Assembly: GCF_029227915.1 (NCBI RefSeq)
Contig: NC_079883.1
Location: 19,532,001-19,596,000, forward strand
Origin: Hydractinia symbiolongicarpus
Taxonomy: Eukaryota; Cnidaria; Hydrozoa; Anthoathecata; Hydractiniidae
DNA length: 64,000 bases
Direction of reading: 5' to 3'
The position numbers were made by a program, and so were the translations under genes. Below, in pieces: positions 1 through 12,800 of the stretch (positions are counted from its first letter, which is position 1; the number at the start of each line of letters is the position of its first letter). Under the pieces are notes generated by a model that saw only the letters and a program-made list of their open reading frames with translations, was not told where the DNA came from and did not search any database.

Positions 1-277
1 TGAAATTTTTAGTGCAGCAAAATTATAACAAGTCTGACATAAAGAGCTTGCATATTCACAAGAATAATGCTATTTCAGTCTCACAATGCTTGTGCGTAAA
101 ACACATTCTCCTTGAAAAATAAAAATGATTCCTTTTCCATCAAGTAAACAAGTAAACAAGAAACTTTTAACCTATTCTTGTAACCATATGTATTTTGAAA
201 ATGAAATGCCATGAGAGGCAGCAACGGAGTATGTCAGTGGTATCAAGGAATAAATTAATTTAAAGGAAGAATCTTAC
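1..277 (-). other. BRF1 intron 7 (partial)
   Basis: AT-rich sequence downstream of the exon-7 donor. I see no coding match or repeat. Confidence 0.7.
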
Positions 278-856
278 TTTTTTCTTCTTTAAACACATCC
301 ACTGGTTCTGATTTTGTTTTAGAATCTAATAACAAAGTACTGCTGGCATGACTTTTGCCGCTCTCCTCAAGTTTTTCTGAATTCATATCATTTTCATTAT
401 GAATGACAAACAAAGGATTCTTTAAACCTCCATTTTCGTCTAACTCATAAGTATATAACGAGTAGTCAGAAGGTAATTCTTTTCTATAATCAAACGATTC
501 TGCTTCCGATTTTGTAATTTCCAAATCTTTGTGTATAGTTTTTCGTTTTTCTAATAGAACTTCCAGCTTTTCTTGTGTTTTGACTACTTGTGATAAAATA
601 TCACTAGACACAAATCTATAATTATCTCCAAGTTCTTGTGCAAACTTCACACGATTTCTTCCAGCAGTGTAGGAAGGGGGATCTGCTTCCTCTTCGAGAT
701 CTACTGTTTTAAACTCGTCTGTGGTCAGTTTACCAGTTGCGGTTTTACTAAAATCCATTAGTCTTTTAAACACTGTGGTCTTGCTCATTCGAACTAATTT
801 AACGATATCAGTCATGGTAACATTGTAGCTAAAGAGTTTACCAGCAATAATTAAAG
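278..856 (-). CDS. BRF1: BRF1 exon 7: end of cyclin fold and acidic linker
   Basis: A 579-bp exon with acceptor TTACTTTTCAG and donor GTAAGA at 277. It encodes [19 protein letters not shown], then [12 protein letters not shown] and [15 protein letters not shown], followed by a low-complexity charged linker. It ends in phase 1, so the gene runs past the left edge. Confidence 0.94.
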
Positions 857-3800
857 CTGAAAAGTAACATGCGATAGTTATCCAAGATCATTACAAATAT
901 AATATGAAGTCATATATTGTTAATATTGGAATGATGAAAAATATCTGAATAAAAATGTCATACCAGCTCCACATAATGCAGATGGTCTCCGCCCGAAATG
1001 TATCCAGTCTTTTTTCATACGTGCCATAATACGAAGCGCTGTCATTGATATTTCATTCTCTTTCTCACCAAAATCAAGTTGGTGTGCAAATCGATGAATG
1101 TACAAACTGGGGTCTATACAAAGAAAAAAACTGATTGATTTGATAATTAACCTTGAACCAAGTTATGATACCTCTCATTGGGTTGCATAACAGTTCTACG
1201 CACCCAACTAACACACTACACAGACCTCGTGCTGCCAGACCTGTGCACTAACAGATCATCTAAACTTGAAAAAGCAAGTCAATGATGTTTGAGCAAGCTC
1301 AACACAATGATGATAAACTATGAACCAATAAACCGAAAATCCAATTTCTCCAGATTCTCGGGAAAAAACCAAAAATAAAATTGTAAGGATAGTCCTTATG
1401 AAAGTTATTATACTTCCCTAATTTTGAGTAATAGTCAATATCTAAGGCTATGATAGGTATGAAACTGAAAAATTTTGCACTAGGTATCATAATCATGCAG
1501 CATTGCAAAAAAAAGTTATTAAAAAAACTAATCCCCCCCACCCTACCCGGCGAAAAGGGTTAACATGAAGTGGTGAAATTTACTTAAACGGGGTTATTAC
1601 TATGATTATAGGTGCAAATATAATATGGCGTTCTCTATTATAAAATCCCTGGATTATAAATTTGCTCAAAGACAAACAATGAGTATTATAATAATAAATA
1701 TTCATACCAACTATGGGACAATCAATACACAGTTCTCGAGCAAGTTGTAGAAATACTCTACCCAAAGTTACAACGTCACACTTAAAAAAAGAAATAGAGG
1801 ATTGTTCAAAATCAATCTTGAAAAACTTTTTCACCAGATAAAAATGTTATAGCAAAAACATTTTTGAAAGGATATGGTGTGCAGAAGTATGAAAACACCT
1901 TATATACTGCAGATACAATGCTTCTGAAGTTTTTTAAATCAACTCTTTGCTATCTTTTATTTTAGACACATTTTGAAACATACCTGAACTACGTCGCAAA
2001 CATCAAGCAACATATCTGTTACACTCAAGTTAAAGAAAAATATGTACAATAAAAACAAAATTATTACTTAACAGTTAACTTGAACTTTAACTTGCACTAT
2101 CTTTCTTTGTCAGTACTACATCAATCATGTTTAAAAACTTTGATAAACATAAATTGGAAAATTTCTGCTTGCCTTTAGTTGAAAATTTATGTTTAAATTT
2201 GGTGATATATGAAACTTTCAATACAAAAATATAAATACCACTATTATATAATACAAAGAAATTAAGAAAAACTTCTTTAACACATTTTGTTCATAAATAA
2301 TTCACACATACAAGTGTTATATGTTGGCTTAAGTTTTTTATTTTCACTGCTGGCATTAGGATATTTACACTGGATTTAATTTGAAAGCAAATAATTTTAA
2401 TAAAGCGACCACATTTTGTGCCAAGTGAAATAAAACAAAACAAGTGAAGTCTTAACTCTAAAATCTCCTAATTGTCGCTGACATCAGCATAAGAATTTGG
2501 CATGAATTTTGGGGTCCTCAATGACCGGAAGTGGATTATTTTGTAGTGTGGCCATGCTAGAGAATGCAAATAGCACATTTTAAACAGTGTCTTCATGTCC
2601 TATGCACGTCTTTGCAGCCCTAATTTTGAAAGTGAAACTTTTGTCCATATATCAAAAATAAAAAATCAATATTTTTGTCTAGAATTGCAGTTCCCTGTTT
2701 AAACTGCTGGTTTAAACAGGGCCTAATTAACTTGAAAACGGGTGAAAATAACTGACCTTACTCCTGCGTGGGTAACTAGGGACTACATGGGACGAAATTA
2801 GGACCAATTTCCTAAAGCTGGGTCAACTGACCCGTTTCGGAACAGATGGGCTAATGACGTCATTAAAAAACCTTAGAAACCCTTATCTCTTCAACTGTTC
2901 GTAAAAAGCAATCATCCTACACATTTTCTTGATCAGCAGATTATATCTCCTTAACTGCTGACAAAAACCGCGCAATCAACGTTTCAAGTTCCACAAAACA
3001 CAGGTGACAGCTAAAAAAAATCGTGAAAAAAAATCTTTGAGCATCGACAGGTCATTGTTGACGTCAATAAAATTCTTTGTTATTTCTTTTTTTGCCTAAG
3101 TGGATTTTTCCACGGGCCTTACTAGTCTATATAATAATACCTTAAAAAAAAGTGAAAAAAATTATTGTTTATTGACAGGTCATTGTTGATATCATTAAAA
3201 TTCTTTGTTATTTCTGTTCTTTCTACAGAGAGTGTGTCTGTCTGTCTGTAACAAGCAAAGTGGATGTGTTTATTTTCCTTTAATGAAGCCGAAAAAGTTA
3301 CGTCTTAAATGGTAAATTTTCACTACTTCAACGTCAATATCTTAATTTAAATTAATGAAGTCAATACAGTGCACTTAAAACTTTCAGGTCAAATAACATG
3401 GAAACAAGGTGGTGACGTCAGTCATTTTTAACTGCGTAGGTAACTAGGGACCACCTGGGACCAATTTGGGCAAGTTTCCCAAGCCTGGTCCCAAATCCAT
3501 TTCGGATTGAACAGGTTGATGACATCATCAAAACACCTTTAAGCCCCAATATCTCTGATACTGTGTGTCAAAGATACATGATCAATACATTTTCTTGATC
3601 AGCGTTTAAGATCTATACGATGAAGGCAATGGGTACACAAATTTCCAAAAAAAATTGTGTTTAGGCGTGTCTTTGCTGACATCAACAGAATTTTTAAACC
3701 CTTATATCTCCTAAGGCGTTAGTAGAAAACCTATAAATTATCATATACATTATTTTCATCAGTGTTTCAACCTCTGTACATTACAGGCAACAACAAAAAC

Positions 3801-6800
3801 TAAATTTCACCAATTTTTTGTTGCTTATGCACTGCTGACACCAGCAAAACATCTAAAACAACCTATTTTTCCATTGTACTTTTCCTAAGTGGATTTTTCC
3901 ATGGGCCTTATCGACTAGTATAATATAAAACTAAGTGACAAAAAACGAGACAACATTTTAGTGTCTGCATGAAATAGATTTTGTGATTTCTATGTCATGA
4001 ATTTTTACTGCATGTATGATTAAGGCTCAGTAAAACATTATCAATAATTCTTGTGTTGCCAATCTTCCTCAAAGTATTATTGAATATATATATGTAGATT
4101 TTTACTACAAAAAACAGGTGATTGTGTAGTTGTAACATAAACTATGAACAAGAGTGACATACATGTCAAAACAATGTAAACTACAAGCTTTTGGTTGCAA
4201 TGAGGGATAAACAAAATATAGACACAGAAAAAAATGAAAATGATACGTGGCGTCTTTTCTGTTCTTGAAACAAGATACAAACATGCACCAATTACATGAA
4301 TAGTTTTCCGACCAGATGTAAACCTTTTGCTGACAGCCATTTTGTAAAACATAAATGCGGAATCTAAGCAATGATGACTCATTTTTAATTGACTTCCCAT
4401 TTGATTGATCAGTTGCTTACCTGAAAAAATAAAATATAGAAAGAAAAAATTGGCTTTATTATGTAATAGCCTATGCCAGATAACTAGGAAACCCTCCCCA
4501 TGAGCTTCAAACGCAAATGTCAAGTTAGACCCAATTTAAAGGGATAAATGTATGTAACATTTAAAGAAAATTTCCATGGTAAACACGTCAAATTATATGT
4601 ATAATTTTCTATATAAAAATGGTGTAACACCGAAATTAAAACAATTTTTAGGAAAGAGCAGCCAGAAAGATCGATTGTATTTTATTTCCATGGCTACCTA
4701 GAAATATTATAATACTTCTTTAACTTTTTTGTGATTTAAGAAAGTTAACCTGGAAATAACCTGTTAAAATGTCATTTTTTTAATATTAGGTTAGATGATC
4801 TCGTACACTAGCACATAAGTATTTGTGCCTTTTTTTTTATTGTTTTCTCAACATCCTACACATTCATTGAAAGAGTTATTTACATCCCTTTATTTTCCTT
4901 AACTGTCACAATAAAATCAAAGCACAGACAACTCTCACTCATCAATATAGGAAGTGTGTTCATGAAAAATGTTTTAGCTTGCAATAAGAAATACACACAA
5001 AGCGTATATAGCAAAATCATAATATTTTAAAACCAGGTTTTCACGTAAAGAAGTTGTGATAAATCTTCAATTCAACATCACATCTGCATTTTACCTTTGT
5101 TGTAAAATTATTCTTAGGCTTAGGGATGTTTGTGGTATTTAATTTAATAAATACAACTAGCACCACTGTATTGTTTTCAGGAGGATGAAAGAGGTGTGTG
5201 GTTATAACTTTTTTTGTGAAGTTGCAGAACTATGATACTATATCTATCTAGACACCTGTCTGTAAACGTTTTAGGTCCCTACCACCTACTCCTTTAAATT
5301 TTTTTGAAATATTTATAATTATAAAATATAATAACTTCCCAAGGATTATGCTTTAAACTTGAAACTTCCAACATTTATTTTATCAAGAGGAACTATTCTA
5401 GAAATTTTTGACACACGACTCACCTGGTTTTTCGATTTTAGGCATTTTGCTTTGCAGAATATTTAAAACCCAGGAGATATGTTAAATAACTTTTAGTCAG
5501 CTACCGAAACTTTAAACATTGTTAAAATTTGCCACAAGTTACTTAGTTACCTAAGGATTTTTTTCTGGGAAATTCCACGTGAAAAAATACATGCATGCTG
5601 CAAACCACGCATGTAAATACTTTTTTTAAAAATTTAAGCATGAAAGGGCTATACAAATCTTACCAAGCTTGAAATTCATCGTAATTTTTATTTCAATTAT
5701 TTTACCCTGTAAAATTGAAAGTATCTCAAATTTACTCTGTAAAAATAATTTTTGCATATATTTTTGTTTACCCTTTATAACGTTTAAATTTCTTTGAGAA
5801 TTGAGGGTTTTTTATGTTTTAGCTACTAAAAACAGCGAACTAACAGTTTTTAAAGTTAGTTTAATAAGATATTAACTTACTATTAACTGTGAATAACTCC
5901 CTCTTTATCCAAAAAAAAATCATTATTAAGAAATAAATAGAAAATAATATGCAATAGGTTAAATGCCATATAAACAACAACTTATTGAGGTTCAAAATTT
6001 CCTAGGCCTACGTTGTTTGTAAGCCTTCATTTCTGGTACTTCCAAACTTTGGGGAATTTGTCCATGTGGGCATGCTTTTGACTTTAGTGAAACTTTTAGG
6101 TTACATGTTAGGTTATCTGTAAAAAAATCATTATGTATATACCTGGTAGTCACACATATTTTATTTTTGATATAAGCAAAGTTCAGTGTCGCGTATGCCT
6201 TGCACTTTTCAACCAAGATTACATTTTGGGCAAAAATATTGGGTTTACAGTATAAAACATACCACTACAGTCTATATATATATTGGTGTCTATATTAGTG
6301 AAAGTAGTAAATCAATTTTTCCAGTAAAAAAAAATAATTGTTTCATTTATTTGTATCCTTGAAAAACAACATAAGGATTGTTGAGCTAGAGAGTTATTAA
6401 GTGAATTTTATAATAGTTCAATTAAATCTTTTGTCAAGAAGAAATGTATTGAAACAGTTTTTTTGTTCATGTGTGTTTATGTGTGTAAATGTTTCCTTTG
6501 TTTCTTTACTATATTTAGTTGTGTACCTTTGGGGTTCTTATACATTGAGGCATGATGTCAGTATCTTTGTTCTCTTACGTAGTCTTGGTGAATTTGAAGT
6601 TTGGTTTCGAAGACTTGGTATTTTAAATCTTTTTGTTTTCAATAAGTTTAAACTTATATCAATTGATACCTTACTTATTTCTTATACATGATGTGGTCGG
6701 CCAAGGTAGCAGAAAATCAAAACATTGCTTAAAACGAGAAGTTGTTACTTGCTTATTAAAAAATGTTGGTTTTATAATTTTCGATCTAGCACATTGGAAG

Positions 6801-9800
6801 AATCACAGTGGATTCAAGTATAGAGGCTATTTGTAGTCGTAGTGTAACAAGAATTATGAATATTAAACAGATATTCAGCAAGGTAAAATCGGATATCCGT
6901 AATTATTCAGTCAAGCTTGTGATATTCGATGAGTCGAATATAAACAAAGCGAGACTTAATAATTACGATATCCGATTCTAACGTGCTGAATATATCTGTT
7001 TTATCATGCACCATTGGAAAGGAATCATTATCTAAAGTGGCGAACCTCTCCATATTTTATTTTATTTTTATTTGGGTGAAGGGTCTCCTTAAGAGACAAG
7101 AGAGGAGTTGAACGTCCTCCACCATACCTTAGTTTAAAGGGGCGATTGTGGAAGTCCCATGAAATGCCACATAGTGATGGTGTCACTTTAAAAAACACCC
7201 AGTCCGGTCTGTGAACGGTTGGTGCTAGGAAGGGCATCCAGCTGTAAAACAATGCCAAAACTCTTTATTAATGGCCGTAAGAATAGTTGATCAGACAAAC
7301 TGCGTAAACGGGGCTGGAACTCTTAGGAGTGAAGGAGTCGCGCACGGTAGGGCAGATGTCAGATGTGAGCATCTTCAGACCGTTGTTACCCAGCTATCAC
7401 ATCACAAGGTAGATAACACTAGGTTGAGGATGGCTAGTGTAAATGTTGGTACTCTGAGAGGTAGAGCAGGTGAAGTAGTTGAAATGTTAGAACGTAGATC
7501 TGTTGATATGTGTTGTGTTCAGGAAGTTAGGTGGAGAGGAGGTTCAGTGAGATTTGTGGAAGGTAGGAGGGCAAGGTATAAGCTTTTTTGGATTGGTAAT
7601 AGTGATGGATATGGAGGAGTTGGCATATTCGTTGCAGAGAAGTGGGTAGAAAAAGTAATAGATGTTATGCGTGTTAATAGTCGTATTATAGTGATAAAGT
7701 TTTTGATAGGTAATAGGATTGTCACTTTTCTGTCAGTTTATGCTCCACAGTGTGGACTCAGTGAGGAAGATAAAGATAAGTTTTATTATGAGTTAATAGC
7801 AGTCACATCAAAGTTTGGAGACACTGAACTTGTCATGGTGGGCGGCGACTTTAATGGTCATGTTGGGAAGTCATCTGAAGGTTATAGAGGTGTGCATGGA
7901 GGCTATGGATTTGGGAGCAGAAATAAGGAAGGGGAGAGATTGCTTGAGTTTGGAATGGCAACGGACATGGTGGTTTGCAACACATCATTCAGTAAGAGAC
8001 AGAGTAGGCTGATAACATATGAGTCAGGTGGTTGTAAGACACAGATAGATTACTTTTTGGTTAGAAAGTCAGACAAGAAAGTGGTGAAGGACGTGAAAGT
8101 TATATCGGGGGAAGAGTGTGTTTCCCAGCATAGGTTGCTGGTTTGTGATATTATCTTGAAGAGTGTCAAAGAAGCCAAGGGAAAGTACAGGCCCCGTCGA
8201 AAAGTCTGGAAGCTGAAGGAAGAGATTGTAGCAAGACAATTTAGTGCAAAAGTTCAGCAGTTAGCCTACAATAGTCAATGTGATAGTGACAATGTTGAAA
8301 GTACTTGGACTACTTTGAAGAATTGTCTTCTAGAAGCTTCTGATGATACCTGTGGGTGGACGAAAGGACCAGCTAGACATAGACAGACCTGGTGGTGGAA
8401 TAATGAGGTTGACCAGTGTATAAAGGAAAAGAGGAAACTTTGGAAAGAGTGGAAGTCAGGTGGTAGTAAAAATATTTACTTAGAAGCTAAGCGTCGCGCT
8501 CATACAGCAGAGTATAAGGCAAAATCAGAAGCAGAGAGAAACAGATTTGCAGATGTGTTAAGAAGGGAAGACCAGCGCAATGAGGTATTCAAGATAGCAA
8601 AGCAAATGAAGAAGACTAATCAAGATATTGTAGGTGAGAAGTGTATACGTAATGATGAAGGTGTTTTGGCTAGCACAGAGGAGGAGAACAGGGTAGCTTG
8701 GAAGAATCATTATCAATGGTTGCTCAACACTGAGTTTGATTGGGACGAGGATAACTTGTCTGATGATGATGTCGTAGAAGGGCCAGCTATGCAGATCAAG
8801 ACAGAATGGGTAGTGGAGGCTATTAGGAAATTGAAGATTGGCAAGGCTGCAGGAGTATCAGGTATTGTTGCAGAGATGGTAAAAGCATCTGGATATATTG
8901 GAGTTCAGCTTATAACAAGTCTTGCTAACCAGATTATAAAGGATGGTGCTATTCCGAGTGAGTGGGAGTCGAGTGTAATAGTGAATTGTTTCAAGGGCAA
9001 GGGTGATGCATTAGAAAGGGGTAACTATAGAGGTTTGAAGTTGGTTGATCAAGTAATGAAAGTTATTGAAAGAGTGATTGATAAGTTACTTAGAGAAAGA
9101 ATTGATATAGATAAGATGCAATTTGGTTTTGTTCCAGGGCGTGGCACTACAGATGCAATATTTTTACTCAGACAGCTTCAAGAAAAGTATTTAGGAAAGA
9201 GAAAGAATCTCTTTTTTGCCTTTGTAGATTTAGAGAAAGCTTTTGATAGAGTGCCACGTAAAGTTATTTGGTGGGCTATGAGAAAATTAGGTGTGGATGA
9301 GTGGCTAGTTACGATGGTTCAGTCTATGTGCAGCAATGCTAGAAGTCGTGTCAGGATTAACGATTCACTTAGTGATGAATTTAGTGTAAATGTTGGTGTA
9401 CATCAGGGTTCTGTACTTAGTCCTTTGTTGTTTATTCTAGTCTTAGAAGCGCTGTCGATGGAGTTCAGAACAGGTTGTCCATGGGAGTTATTGTATGCAG
9501 ATGATTTGGTTCTCATAGCAGAGTCGATGGAAGAATTAGTTGAAAAGTTTGAGAAGTGGAAGAAAGGACTAGAAGAGAAAGGGCTGAAGGTAAACACAGC
9601 AAAGTCTAAAGTCATGATAAGTAGCATTGCAGCCAAGTGTGACCTTGTAGTTGGAAAGTAGCCTTGTGGAGTTTGCAGGAAAGGGGTTGGTAGTAACTCA
9701 ATTTTTTGTCAGACTTGCAAGCATTGGGTACATAAGAAGTGCAGTAGTATTAGTGGAAGGTTAAGAGCTGACATACAGTTTGTATGCAAGCGTTGCAAAG

Positions 9801-12800
9801 GTGAGATTATAGAGAATGAAGTATTTCCAGCTTTAATGATGTACAACAGTGGCTCGTTAGAGATAGTTAAGAACTTCTGTTACTTAGGTGATATGTTGGG
9901 CAGTGAAGGGGGTGTTGGAAGAAGTGTTACTTGCAGGATAGGTTCTGCTTGGAAAAAGTTTAGAGAGTTACTTCCTTTATTGACTAGCAGAGTCCTGTCA
10001 ATTGAGGTAAAAGGTAGGTTGTATGAGGCCTGTGTAAGAAGTGTTATGTTGTACGGTAGTGAGACATGGGCAGTGAAGCAGGAAGATCTTGACCGTTTAG
10101 AAAGGAATGATATGAGAATGGTTAGGTGGATGTGTAATGCCAGTCTGAGAGACAGAAAGAGTTCAGATGAGCTAAAAGCAGGCTAAGTCTCCGTAGAATA
10201 AAGATGTTATCCAGATAAGAAGATTGAATTGGCTGGGGCACTTGGAAAGAATGGAGGAGGATAATTGGGTAAGAAAGTGTAGAGACTTGATAGTTCCTGG
10301 GGCAAAGCCCAGAGGCAGACCGAGAAAGACTTGGCAGGAGGTTATAAGGACAGACTTGATAGAGAGGAAGTTGAGTTTAGATCTAACACAGTCTAGATCA
10401 GATTGGAAGAGGGTCATTAATATACCCCGTCCAACCCATGCTAGCATGGAAAACGGACGTTAAGCCGAGAATGATGATGATGATGATGATTTAGTTTGTT
10501 TTGTTTTTGACTTTTTCGTTGTTCTTGTTGTTTAAAACATTCGCGCTTCATGTTATTTTCAGCTCCCCATCTGATTGCTTATCCTTTGTGTACTACTATC
10601 AAGAACAATAAAAGATGGAGTGTGATATAATACATTCTTTGTTTGATAACTTTTTTATCTTTAAGTAGTTTTAACTCTCCATCTGATTGACTTGCATGTA
10701 ATTTTTTAAAGGAATTATATATATAAAAGAAATATAAGTGCCAGAGAGACTATGGAATATCTCAAGCAGATATTCGATATCGGACATCTGATAAGATATT
10801 CGACTCTCGGCTAACAACTGGACAAATATCCAAAAATATTCTGTCAGACGCTCCTGCCTGAGGTGCATGATAATTATTGACATTAAGTGTGTATTTCATC
10901 ATCATCATCATCATTCATCATCATTCTCGGCTTAACGTCCGTTTTCCATGCTAGCATGGGTTTGACGGGGTATATTAATGACCCTCTTCCAATCTGATCT
11001 AGACTGTGTTAGATCTAAACTCAACTTCCTCTCTATCAAGTCTGTCCTTATAACCTCCTGCCAAGTCTTTCTCGGTCTGCCTCTGGGCTTTGCCCCAGGA
11101 ACTATCAAGTCTCTACACTTTCTTATCCAATTATCCTCTTCCATTCTTTCCAAGTGCCCCAGCCAGTTCAATCTTCTTATCTGGATAACATCTTTAATTC
11201 TACGGAGACTAAGCCTGCTTCTTAGCTCATCTGAACTCTTTCTGTCTCTCAGACTGGCGTTACACATCCACCTAGCCATTCTCATATCATTCCTTTCTGA
11301 ACGGTCAAGATCTTCCTGCTTCACTGCCCATGTCTCACTACCGTACAACATAACACTTCTTACACAGGCCTCATACAACCTACCTTTTACCTCAATTGAC
11401 AGGACTCTGCTAGTCAACAAAGGAAGTAACTCTCTGAACATTTTACAAGCAGAACCTATCCTGCAAGTAACACTTTTTCCAACACCCCCTTCACTGCCCA
11501 ACATATCACCTAAGTAACAGAAGTTCTCAACTATCTCTAACGAGCCACTGTTGTACATCATTAAAGCTGGAAATACTTCATTCTCTATAATCTCACCTTT
11601 GCAACGCTTGCATACAAACTGTATGTCAGCTCTTAACCTTCCTCTAATACTACTGCACTTCTTATGTTCCCAATGCTTGCAAGTCTGACAAAAAATTGAG
11701 TTACTACCAACCCCTTTCCTGCAAACTCCACCAGGCCACTTTCCAACTACAAGGTCACACTTGGCTGCAATGCTACTAATCATGACTTTAGACTTTGCTG
11801 TGTTTACCTTTAGCCCTTTCTCTTCTAGTCCTTTCTTCCACTTCTCAAACTTTTTAACTAATTCTTCCATCGACTCTGCTATGAGAACCAAATCATCTGC
11901 ATACAATAACTCCCATGTATTTATGTCAGCTTTAATGTTGGTTAGTTAGCCAATGCAGATATCTTTTCCTGTTCCTTCAAAAATTTACATTTTTTACTGT
12001 AAAATGTAATATGTATACCTAGTTTACAGAATCTTGTGGCTCATACAAGTTTAGTTATAATTTTTTCTTAAAGAGTTGGTCTGTTTTTCATTCTAGCTAG
12101 ATATCCTAGCTCTGCATACAGAAATGATGATGTGCTGCTCCACTATGTATCATCATTATTGTCACACTCTCCTGCTATGCCTTTATCTTTTTGTTTAGTA
12201 TACATTTATAATAAGCATATTTTTTTTTGGCTTGACCCAGTATGCTTAGTAATCATAAATCGTTTTGTGGTATTTATTCTGGCAAAATACAAAAACGTTA
12301 TTTGTGACAGGTTGTTATGTCAAACTGTAAATATACTTAATACGTGTGTCTTAAGGCCATCTATGGTTTATCTGTATTAATGCTAGTTGAATTATTGTGG
12401 TAAATCGATCGAGTATCAAACATATACCATGTTAGAGAGTGATTCCCAGAGCTTAACTGACCCAAATCTTTTTGCATTAAAATAAATCATGACTGGTTAA
12501 ATTATCTACAATTCTCCAACTTTTCAAAGAATCAGTTTTCCAGAAAGATGCCTATTTATTGTTATTATTTTAATAAAATAAAATTGAATTATTAAATTAA
12601 ATTAATTAAAAATTAAATTAATTAATTACTAGTCGATAAAGCCCGTGGAAAAATCCACTGAGGCAGGATAAAAATGAAAAAGAACCGTCATATGAATTTT
12701 GATAACGTCAGCAACCCACCCACAAAAAAAATTAGAACCTTGTTATCACGTTGGCTCTATTGTGTAAGCTTACAGTGCTGATTAAGAAAATGGCCCGTTA

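Larger units (their letters stand above)
7030..10490 (+). mobile_element. RTE-type non-LTR retrotransposon, near full length (copy 1)
   Basis: Starts near 7030 with a 5' UTR containing GGAAGGGCATCCAGCTGTAA, a hallmark of RTE-like leaders. One long ORF follows (7271-9661), then in-register remains of the C-terminal region, then a 3' end GGACGTTAAGCCGAGA with a (ATG)n tail to 10490. It is antisense to BRF1, inside intron 2. Defects: a stop at 9659-9661 and at least two single-base deletions near 10172-10205 relative to copies 2 and 3. The 5' boundary is approximate. Confidence 0.88.

Noticed and set aside
4077-4523. A long minus-strand frame treated as one gene
   Set aside because: Only 4247-4420 is coding (BRF1 exon 3, with splice sites at both ends). 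The rest is intronic read-through.
7519-7725. Antisense frames inside the RTE copies (also 9403-9636, 10978-11517, 35440-36009, 36253-36486)
   Set aside because: They are shadows of the LINE ORF on the opposite strand and carry no motif of their own.
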